NCBI GenBank assembly: GCA_008360955.1 | Contig: LUCM01000083.1 | Location: forward strand, 58,090 to 122,089 | DNA length: 64,000 nucleotides | Direction of reading: 5' to 3' | DNA from: Fasciolopsis buskii | Lineage: Eukaryota > Platyhelminthes > Trematoda > Plagiorchiida > Fasciolidae | Shown: in pieces, positions 35,601 through 46,500 of the stretch | Layout: each line of letters opens with the position of its first letter | Numbering within the stretch: position 1 is the stretch's first letter | Program-made: the position numbers and the translations under genes | The notes under the pieces: generated by a model | What the model saw: the letters and a program-made list of their open reading frames with translations, nothing else | Told to the model about the DNA's origin: nothing | Database searches by the model: none

Positions 35601-38600
35601 GTGTGGAAATAAGTCAAACGATTAAGCCTGACATGTAGACTGTGCCCGCTTTTTGATCATTTTGACCCGGAAGGTTGGCATAAGGCACATAAATTGGTAT
35701 AGCCTGTGAGATACTAGAAGAAATGCCGGGGTTATGAAGTTCGGAAAAGGCTGCGGACAGGAGTTTGAGGGGGCGCTAACACGAAGGTTTGAGGAGTATC
35801 GAGTTTGAACCTAGGGAAACGCAGTTAACCTTAAAGGCATGTGGGGCGGATTTTCGAGCGCATTTGGGATGACTAGCTGTCACCCCTGTTATTTTCTCGG
35901 ATTTGCCAAATGAACAAAGGCCCATTTGGCGGGGTATTGCCTGTGACGTGTCAACAGCTTTCTTTCAACCAGGAAGCACATGGGGTGTGGCTAAACAGTG
36001 GCAAGCAAGCGGGTGCCCAAGTAATTGGAGGAACGCAGTCTGCATTTTGGATGTCGCAAGCTGAAAGCCGGTGGAATACTGACAGGCAAATAGATTAAAT
36101 CTGAAGTCCCCTCAGGGTGCAAACGTTGCCGCCAAAGATGTCGGGGCAACAGTTGCCACTTGAAGGGCATGAAAGGCAAAATCTGCAGCAAGTGTGCTGC
36201 CGAATTTTTGGAGGTTTTAACTGGGCCCTCTTCATCTGATTTCGCAGTCTCTGGGGCTAGCGGGCACCGAGTGCATCACCGGATTATTGCTCTAAGATAC
36301 CTCACTACAAAGTGATATCCCACAGCAAGATTACCATTGGTTTGCCGTGGGGTCACTCTCAAGTCTAAATCAACAAGTGTCTATGGTACAGATGAGGCCA
36401 TGTGAACCGATCCGGACCCTGACCTCCAAGCGGTTCGGGGTGCCTTGGCGGAAATTTTGTTTAGTGGAACCGATTTCGGACTTTCGCTTGCATGTTGTCT
36501 ATGGGCCTCCTTCCGAATGGAGGCTTTGGTTTGCGCGGTTTCCTTGGGCTTAAAAGAAGTAGTTGAAGCTATCCTCGACAACTGCCTTGCAAAATCTGGA
36601 CTGTGGGATCGAGGCAGCATTGGACAAAAGCTGCTCAACACTCTTCTAGGTAGCATTAAAAAGTTCTATCTTTCCAGGCCTTTTGGTAAGAACAGTGTGA
36701 TGAAGCGTCTTTGTGATTACGAGTTTGGTCAGTGAGATTTTTTGGTTAATTAATGAAACGATTGTTCTTGTTTTTATACTTCATTGCTAACCCCCAAGAA
36801 CACAACTCTGACACCGCCAATGCAAGTCAGAAGCCGACGGATCGGCTGTGGGGGTATGGGAGCGGTGCGTCTAGCAGCTGTATTATTGGTATGCTTAGGC
36901 CTAGAGACCACCGATTTCATAAAGTTGTTAGATGTTTTTGTTCATGAGTAACGGAAATGCCGATAGGGAGGGCTGTGCATAATATTGTGACTAACATGAA
37001 GGCAGTAAAGCCTTTTGTTCTGTCATTTTTGAAGAGAGCAATAAGACAGGTTGACTTTTCCCAAATGATAAAATGGCGTCCAAATGGAGCTGTTTCAGCT
37101 GTGCCATTGTGGCAGGCAAACATTCACACAGCGAATTAATTGGGAATCTGGTTCAGAATTGATTTTTAAAGAAAAATTATTTCCGAAAATATGTCGGGTT
37201 ATAGATGTTTTCTGCCAGCTTTAAAGAAGAAATGTTAACAAACCGAGCTAACCCCAAGATCAGCCAAAAAGGATGGTCCATGACAAGGACAATCGACGGT
37301 GAGGGGGAATTAAAAACAGACTGGGCGTTGCAGGGTCGTGTCAATAAGCGTGGAAACTATGCGTGGGATTAAAAGTTGATAAGCCGCTTTGGTTAGTTAC
37401 TTGTGGACATATACAATGGTGTTTACGATGTACCGCAGGTCAGTGTTTAGTGGATGGTCACGCCAAAGCTGGGAATGTCACAGTAAAACCTCAATGTTAG
37501 CAAAACGTTTGTGTAAGGATGCAGTCAAAGTAAGATGTTCGGACAAGTTTGCCAAGATTTTTGGTGAAAGCGAATGGCAGAACTATATTGAAATACTATA
37601 AACACTTCCTTGCTGGCTAAAAATTGAAATTGACAGGTCACAACGAAAAGAGGTTTAGCGCAGCCAGAGGGCGCGGCGAATAATAGCTGCCGATTCTTGC
37701 TGTTTTCGCCATGGCAAGGTACCCATCTTGCTGTGTGCCAAAATGAAAACCGGCCGGGTGATCCAGATTGCAGTTGCGCTGTTATGGCATTTGGCGACAC
37801 CACATGAATCCCCGAAAAATGTTATAGTATCATGTCTGGGTGCTGCCATTTCCATTGCACTTAGTCCAAGCGTAAGCTGCTGTGCAATTGATGTTCCCAT
37901 GACGAAACAAGGAGGGAACGGGTTGCAGATAGTTGGCACTTACTCACTAACACGATGCATCACTTCCGTTTTCATAGTAGACTAATAAGCATCTATAGAG
38001 AAGCACTGTTTCAATATTCGGGAGAGGCAAGCCTAGACCAAAAAGATGTAAACAGATATTTACACGCATCGCAGTGAGTGATAATTGGAGAAGTTTGTAA
38101 AACACGTAAGTGGTTGGAGCCAGAGGCCCAGATCTAATGGAAAAATACAGATCAGCGTCGTCGATTTCTTGCTGGTCAACCAACATAAAACATAGGTATG
38201 AGATTGAGGAATGAAGAAGGGAGTGCTGCATGTGTTCAGAAGAATGCAAAGTTGGAAAATGCACTGGTTAAAAGCTTTCAAATTTTGGTGATCAACGTTT
38301 TTGGTGCAGGCTTTGGTATGCTTGGGAATCGATTTTTGTTAACGATGTCTGTTAGACAGATAAATGATGAAAAAATTGGGGTCAGATTCGAATCCCGCTC
38401 CTTCCGCAGTGCTTGGATCAGTCAGCAATAAAGCAGTGTTGTCCGATAATTGGGGATATAGCATCTCAGTGTGTAACGAAATGGGAGTTACGTAAATGGT
38501 CGGAACATTCGTTCCGTAATCTAGGGTGTTTAAGCAGGAAGAAAGTGGAATTTGGTGGTGATCTAAAACTGGGGATTAGAATACAAAAGTCCTCGTCTCA

Positions 38601-38780
38601 AAGAGTATATGGAGTTGACGAGAGCAGGACAAATGTCCACGGAGAAGTCAGTTGCTGATTCTTATGAGATTTAGGCACAGGGGTTCTAGTTTGACACCAG
38701 TATATCTTCTCTCGTGGGTTTATATGCTGACATGACCAGCAATGTGCTTATTATATGTACACTGATTATTCTCCAAATTT
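32650..38780. other. Unassigned, gene-free or decayed elements
   Basis: The largest frames (186 codons at 34606-35166 minus, 96 codons at 36445-36735 plus) have no recognisable domain and no supporting splice pattern. They could be remnants of the minus-strand element ending at 32.5 kb. Confidence 0.35.
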
Positions 38781-38789
38781 GTTCTTCCC

Positions 38790-38840
38790 TCGAGCATGCC
38801 TCTCGCAAATCGAGAAATATGCAACATTATTATTATTCTG
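38790..38840 (+). repeat. Family C LINE-like 3' end, plus orientation
   Basis: Carries the same gcatgcctctcgcaaatcgag block as the complement of 32548-32580, followed by aaatatgc and then a short (ATT)n run at about 38826-38837. This is the only plus-strand copy in the window. Confidence 0.6.
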
Positions 38841-39814
38841 TCAGTATTGCGAACATTAATTAAAATAATGCGACTACTCAAAGCAAAGTCTAACGCAGAA
38901 AAAGTAGGATGGGCTTTGAAATCCTGAGGCAAAAGAGGCGGTTTAAAATTCTGTAGGTATTCCACACCGAGGGACTCGAAAAGACATTTTCAGAAAAATT
39001 TAAAACATAAGAACCAAGGCTTCTGAATAAAGGACTGCTAAGGAGGAATGCCGTCTAATAAATGTTGCACCTTTTTTGAAGTTCATTGAAGTCCCATTAT
39101 GTATTTGGTGTGGCACCGCTATGGTAGGCTGAAATGAATTTGTAAACAACCGTTATGCAGTCAGCAAACGTGAGCCCCCTAGCGTAAAAGATGTAATTCA
39201 ACACGGGTTTCATCAGGACTGTGGGCTCACCACGCACACCCCCATGGATCGCTTCAGTGTTAACTGGGACAGATTGTGAAACCATCCTTTTGCTGGAGGC
39301 CACCTACTAACTGTTGGAATAGTGGAAAGAAAACCATTTCAAAGGAGAAGCGTTTAATCCGGGAATAGTTAATCTGGTCAGAAGTTGCAAGTAACGACCG
39401 AAAAAACAAAAATACTTCTCGTGATGGCAGCAGCTTTAGTGATTGAGTTGAAAAGGTCAAATACTGAGGAGAGATAACTTCGCGGGGTTGAAGGCGAGTG
39501 AAGACCTTCTAAGCAGACGCCCTTTCACAGAACTGGTGGGGTGAGCAGACATCCAACAGATTAAAGAGCATGTTGGGAAGAGTTTTTCTATTAGATCAGG
39601 GGATAGTTCGGGAACCTATTGAAGAAATTCAAGATAAAGAATGACTTGTTGGGTGATACCACTGAATGTTGACTTCGGTAAGAAATAGGCACTCGCACTC
39701 AGCCAGCAGATTAGGATCAAAAATAGGACTACTTTAACTGCCGACAAGGCCACCAATATTCGGCAATAGAATAGATAAAATGTGCGAGTGACTTGCAAAA
39801 CCGGAATGCCTAAA

Positions 39815-40100
39815 CTCGGATCTTGTATTGCATTTGTCAGCCCTTAACGTTTGTGGTCGATGGCGCGTTACTCTTATTCGGCTCCGTACGATTGCAGTAC
39901 TGATAACCCTGACATCTGGCCAGTACATGTGAAAGACAGTCGGAAGCGGTTGAAGGTTAGGTGTATTTTGACAGGAGCATGCAGGCGGAGCATGCCAGCG
40001 AGGCATGCGCGAGCAACGCACAAGTAGCGACCGCGCTTGGCGGTCAATATTCGGTCGAACAAGCGATTCGGAGAAGCGAATTCATGTTCCGACACAGGCT
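39815..40100. repeat. Repeat family D, long copy next to the saposin gene
   Basis: Aligns with 11450-11710 and 4880-5010. It holds three gcatgc-containing near repeats (about 39976-40012) and the conserved hairpin gaccgc-gcttg-gcggtc (40029-40045). Its right edge is about 380 bases before the start codon of the prosaposin-like gene, so it lies where the promoter should be. Confidence 0.65.
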
Positions 40101-40463
40101 GCCTTGCCTCGTATTGAATTTTTAAACCATCATCCAGGAGCTTCATCAAAATCGGAACCGAGACTTTCGCGAGTTAAGGGAACATTATGACGCTGAGCAA
40201 CCGATACGGGAGGGGTATCAACTGCAAGTAAGGCACTTATTGTAGATGGTGTTGCAATTTGTGAATGGCGAAGCCTTACCAACCGCAGCGCCTATCTCCG
40301 TTTTGGTGTGCTCAGTATACCGTTCCAATCCCTTTAAACGAGCCACTCGCCAGTGTGCACAAGACATAAAGACTTCCGAATTGAGGACTGGTACTGAGCA
40401 GATAGTGTTGTGTGAAAACTGAACATAATTGTTTTAATCTACCTGCTGTAAAGCCTTGGCCGT

Positions 40464-40480
40464 CTGCAGTAAGCGCCAAG
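40464..40480 (+). promoter_or_regulatory. Possible splice acceptor just before the start codon
   Basis: A ctgcag acceptor-like site ends at 40469, 11 bases before the ATG at 40481. In flatworms such a site can receive either a 5' UTR exon or a trans-spliced leader. The sequence cannot tell which, or whether the site is used. Confidence 0.3.
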
Positions 40481-40523
40481 ATGTTCTCCGCCAACCTCGT
40501 TCTTGTGTTATCGCTTGTCACGT
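40481..40523 (+). CDS. Exon 1: start codon and signal peptide
   Basis: ATG followed by a hydrophobic stretch, MFSANLVLVLSLVT, ending in a strong GTAAGT donor (phase 1). This was chosen as the start because it gives a signal peptide immediately before the saposin A domain. Confidence 0.8.
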
Positions 40524-43500
40524 GTAAGTATATCTCGAAACATATATTGAGTTCGGAGTAGTCAAAGACTTTGTTTCCGCAAACGAATGCAGCGGACCGA
40601 ATCGAATCAGCTGCAGAAATTTGCTCACTGCTGGAAGATGTCAAGTGCTAGACGACTGTCTAAAAGTTTGGAAAAGCTCATTATGGGAGAAATACAAAGA
40701 AGATACCTCATCGAAATGTACGGTTTGCAGAACCCTTTCAAAAAATGTCCCCTTGTCGAGACTGACGGCGGTTTGCTCAGTTTTGCAGACCCCTGATCTA
40801 TATCAGGTTGTTGTGAGATTCCTGTCTGTATTTTCTGTCTAGTGTGAAGAATCAATTAAAAGTCTTCACCTAAAACTGGGATTTTCAGACAAGCAAAGGG
40901 CAAGTATTAATTTTCTCTATTCTCTGACGTTTCAGACTGTCACTCTAGATTGAGAAAGAGAGGGACGCGAATATTTTATGTAACACACTCTCTGCCTGTG
41001 AAACAGATTTGTACATTGGGGTAAGATTCACTTTTGTCCACAACCTGTTAAGGGTTTGGATTTCGGAACTGTAAATTGTGACGGATGCAAAAAATTCTGG
41101 CAGTATTTTCAAGAACTGGTTAGCAACAAAGCACCCGTAAATGCCATCTTGAAGTTCTTGACTGATTCTATTTGTGACCGCCTTCCCGAAGATCTGAGGG
41201 ATTATTGTCGTGAAACTGTAAAGGTTCACATTCACGTGTTCGTAAATTTAGTGGCAATGCGCGTCGTATGCATCGATTTTCTCACTTTGCTGATTTGCAG
41301 GATCCGGATCAAAGTTGTTCAATACTGAAGCTTTGTAATAGCGCTGTGGATCCTGCGCTAACCGTAGAAAAGTTGATAGTAAGTTTAGAGTTACTGCAAA
41401 AATCGTTTTTATCGCTAACAAGATATCATAAATTTTACTTTGACATTAGGCAAAGATTGTTTTGGATATTTCCGATGTGCATGCGCAAGTATGTTCTAGC
41501 CCCGAAGACTACCGAAACTGACGAATTCATTGATATCTAGTGAAATGAGACTGTAAAACAATGAAATAAATGCATAACACTAAGCTATTATATATTGCAT
41601 TTACAAGTTGAGTAAACCAGTCGTACTGGACTAACAATGCCATGGTGAGGAATAGTAGGAAATACAAGTGTAGCAGAAAGAAATAGACAGCTTTTTGCAT
41701 CAGAGCACCTCATCTTCAGCAGAATGAAAGAAAACGACTTGCAGTACCACGGGAAATTATGTACAGTAATAGGCTTCTTTTGCATTGCGAAATTCCAAAA
41801 TAGAAATTAGTAAATTTATGCTCAGATGAAACCAGATCAGACTTCGGGGCCCTTGGCCTTAACCAAATGCGCCGCCTAGTTTCTTGCACTTGAGGCTCGC
41901 CATATCCTTGGTTGCTGCGGCAAGAATACGCGAGAGTTATTTCTTTCAGTGACTGCTGCCAGTCACTCTGGTTTACACCAGACAGCCAGTCATCCAGCCA
42001 TCCGTTATGTAATAGTTTAAGTGCATTTGTAATTTTCAGATTGCATTGCTTGGCAAGTCCCTCCACTGATGCCTTTTTATAAGGCTTTGACCTCAGCCGA
42101 CCTACAAGGATCACACTAGTTTCAGTGAGGAACGCAGTATGAGCTCCTAGTGCAACGGTGTTTTCGACCTGGAAATGGTTCGATGCAGGTGACATTGCCA
42201 CACTTCTGGCCATAATGCGATCCAGAACTGCCCCTTGAGTGGCATAGGCTATGCAGTGGGAGCTTTCGCATTGATCAGGAGGTAGCACAGCATCATATCT
42301 CGCTACTTCTCACAGATGTTTATTGAGCATCGTTTTTATTACTGTCATCATTTTACCGGTCTAAACTTATTGGAATACTTATTTACTTCACTATTTATCA
42401 TCTCTTATTTGTATTGCTCTTCTTTCTTGCCATTTCTTTTTTCACCTTAATGGAATAACAAGAAAACATGTAGTACAACAGGTATTTGAAAACAAAAATA
42501 ATTACTAGCAGAAAATTATTGATAGATGTAAATTTTTGCTATTTGCTAGTAGGAACTCAATTAGGCGTAACGTGAATGAAGGGTACCAAGTTTGACATTT
42601 TGTGATAACTATAAATTAACCAGACTAGATTATATTTGATTGTCCTTACTTGAAATCCTTTATTCATAATATACGTGCTTTATGTGTGCTTTACGTGTAG
42701 GGAGTTATTTTGACATCAGATGCGAACACTAAACGTTTTCATGTTTTATTCTGCATGAGTTGGTTTGAAATTCAAACTTAATCACAAAACGTTTTCCGAA
42801 TTTTGATAATGTTTCAAAACCTGGCGTTTGTTAAGTTCAAATTTGCTCACAATCTTTCCTCCAATTACTTTAATTTCGATTAAACTAGGGGCACTTTCTT
42901 CACATTCAAGTTAAGAGAAATCGGTAATTAGGTGACAGAGACATGATGTTTACCGTTGAAACAGTCGGTGGTAAAATCAGTCATACTTTGTACATTTAGG
43001 TTCACGTTTACTGAATGAATACAACTACTGTCAGTCGGTGTTTGAGCAAATGGATGGGATAAGCTGTTTCTTGTCAGTTGTTTCATACTGAGCGTCAGAT
43101 TCATTGTTTAAACAATCATGTTCCTATTGGTTACTCTCGATTTATTTGTCCTGGGTGGCTGGAAACATTCAGAGTTAATTTCTTACGCGGTTATCATTTG
43201 TAAATAGTCTAAAGCTAAGTCTCTGTTAATCAAAGGCAACTGAGAAAGAAAAACGAGAACTCACGGCATGGACAAGACCACCTAATTATAAAAGTATAAA
43301 AATGTTTGAAGTTGTTCGTTCAAGTTCTAGTGGCGTATGCTACGCAAACCTAAACAATAATTTTCTACCCAGAAATCAGAATGATCGAATAAATTGCGAA
43401 GGAATACCAAGGCTTGATTGAAAAGGTGACAAGAATTCCCAAAATTCGTAAACCAAGCTTCCATTGGATATAAGATGATTCCTCCGTCAACCCATAGACA

Positions 43501-46500
43501 TAGAGTTGAACATAAACAAAGGTACCGTGCGTAATCTGGAGATTGCGGTAAAATAAACATTACTTTTCAGTGATAAAGCGAAGTGACTGTGTTCCCAGAC
43601 CTATGTGGAGAAATGCGATGCAGAAAGTCAATAAAAACCAGAGCCGTAGTTGGTAATCATTGAAATCTTCGGGTTATGTTTTGTTGGGGTTGCTATGGCA
43701 TGCTTTTTAATAAATCGATAGACATTTTGCAAACTGAAACCTGAAATACAGAGTCAAATTAACGTGACTTGAGTACGACTATAATTTGGTGTTCGATTTA
43801 ATGATACAATCCATATGTCGTGTGCCAATGACAATTTTTTCAATGAATGAACAGAGTTAGGCCTAACGTTTTCACATTTTTCACAGGTTAGATTAGGGTT
43901 CTGCGGAAAAATTAGGCTCCTCGCTCCCATCACCAGGAATACGTGAGTCACACTTATTAAAACCACCTCACTCAAGAGGCCAGCTCAATTAAACATATTA
44001 ACATAGTCTGGCTGTTATATTGTCTATTTGGCTGCTTTTAAACCATAGCTAATATTTTATTGTGGCAAATGTTTGATTCATGCATGCTTGTCATTCAACG
44101 GACATGTTCGAACCAGTAATTAAAATTGTTGCGGCCGTCAACGTGAATTCATCAAGTCCAAACTAAGACGATTGCATGCATATAGGCCTATGTTCGTAGC
44201 GTTGAAAATAATTCTGAAAACACTGGCTTGCTCGTTTCCTTGTAATTTATGGAACTCCTGTTTTGCAGAATCTTTTGCCTTAGTACCTCACTGCTCTGTT
44301 GACGCTAATAAATTTGTCAATCTCAGCGTAAAATCCTAAATATAGCTCCCTAAAATGCTTGCTAACTTTCCAACTTGAAAGCTCTTTTTTATTCATGATC
44401 TTATATCTGAAAATAATAAACTCTGCGACTTTAGTGACAAAAATTGCAAAATTAAAAACGATAGAAAAACATATTTACTAGTCAGATAAAAACAAGTTTC
44501 ATTAGCTTCACCAGGACGTTTGAATCCATAAAATTATGAGTTTATTTCTAAAGAACCAAAATGACTGGTTTTTGCTGCAGCGTAATGTTAACAATTTCCC
44601 GCAAATAGGTAGGCTTTGCCTCTAAAAAGTACATTTGCCCTTTTTCAATTACAGCTGAACAGTTTTTCTGTCTGTAGTGTATTACTTACTTACTTACGTA
44701 AGTAATTGATTTTTGCACTTTTCTATGCACTGCTGCTCAAAATACAATCAGCAATCATTACTGTCAACAGTAGAGATTTTGTACGTTGAAACATCAAAAA
44801 TAGGTGTCCAACATCAACTGAGAACAGGATATTTTGAGTGTAAATTATATAAAATGGCTATTAGCGGCTTAGTAAAACCTCCGATTTTTGCTGTGTACAA
44901 AAGTAATTTTAGTTATCTGTGAATTGGAAATAAACAGAAGCAGCGAATAGTTCACGGTATATTTTTATGTAACTCCTTCACAAGCAACTCTGTTCAAACC
45001 CGATTTATTATTCTTATCTAGGATCCCAAACCCATTGTGCACCAGAATGTTTACAATTTTTCTGGAAACACTGGACCATTTGGGGCTTTGCAATTCTTTG
45101 TAAACCAAGCCACATCACACTGTAAAACCTGCGTTCTTATGCTGAACAAAATGAAGCAGTCGTTGACGAGTCCAGAATACCGCGAAGATGTTAGGAGATA
45201 TATACAAGAACGCATATGTAATTCCTTCACTTATCTCCGTGACGGGGTAAGTTAAAAAACCTCAATAAATAAGTAGATATTCTGCTTCAGTAAACTGTTG
45301 TTTCACAGTGTCAAGATGAGTTTTAAAATTCTCAAATCCCCAGGAAACTTCAGCATTTTAAAGATCCGCTTTCATTTTTTGTCACCTGAAGAATATCATT
45401 TACGGAATTCTTTAAACTAGTCTTTTTTTCTGAACTACATTTAGGTTTTTGAGGCGGTAAGGTTGGGTTCCCTAAATGTCCACTACTCGGGTTTTGCAGA
45501 CCGCTCGAGCCGATAATATAGAATAAAATTGCCATAAAAGGACTTTTCGTACTTCTAGGTGGAGAATACACGACTTTTAAGTGAATGTACAGATTGTGTA
45601 CTGTTATCTACTTTGACATAATGAAAAGCAAAATGCCGATATCACCCCTGTGAGCGGTGGTTTATTAAAGTACCAACTTTTAAGAAATTTCAGTTGATGC
45701 AAACCAAATTTAGGTTACTATTATCACTTGGAAGTTAGGTGTTGCACGACCGTAATCGCCGCGCAATATTTTCGCTCAACCCCGTCATTGGGATATCCAT
45801 AAGCACAACTGCTTCATTCGGGTTAGGAACTGTCAAGAGTCCCTTCCAGTTAATATGTGGTTGGCAGTTTGTTTAAATTTCTCAGAATTGACAAAATCAA
45901 AGTAATCGTTAGTGTAGAAGAAATGAGACATTGACAAGAATGATAAATCTAACAATAATCCTGATTAGGTACTTGGCTCTTAGGACACATTGCTTGTTAA
46001 TTTGACATTCACATATGCAAGAGGATGGCCTGAATAGAAAAAAGTGGACATCCTATAATTCCCAATGGACGATCCCCTAAAGTATGCATAGTAAGACGCT
46101 CTCCATTTAAACTATAAGCGTTGTTAGTCTGAAAGAGTCACCGCTCACAGATTTTTTTCTGTATTATCAGTGTACTAGGTAAGAGCAAGGAGCCTTTGTC
46201 AATTTTTCTTCGACCAGTGAGTTGACCTTATCTGTTTGCCAATATGCTGTTATATCAGAATGAAGCGAGTCGTTAAATGTGTCAAATCTATCAAACGCTG
46301 TTTTTTATTCGTGGAATCAAACTACAAAGCGACTACTCACATTTGTTAGATTTGGTTGAAATCAGACTTACCATACATTTTTGGGTTTGTTCAAGATTAG
46401 GAGTTAAAATTTTATCCCATGAGACTTGAAGTGTTAATCTTTCTTCTACTCTTGCGTCTTATCTGCCATATAATCACGCCTCCTGTTTATTGATGACATA

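Noticed and set aside
36445..36735. 96-codon open frame (36.4-36.7 kb) as a gene
   Set aside because: Composition is protein-like, but there is no domain and no supporting splice structure on either side.
44685..44704. Near-palindrome ttacttac/gtaagtaa as a regulatory site
   Set aside because: It is short, part of a small actt repeat, and could easily arise by chance in AT-rich sequence.
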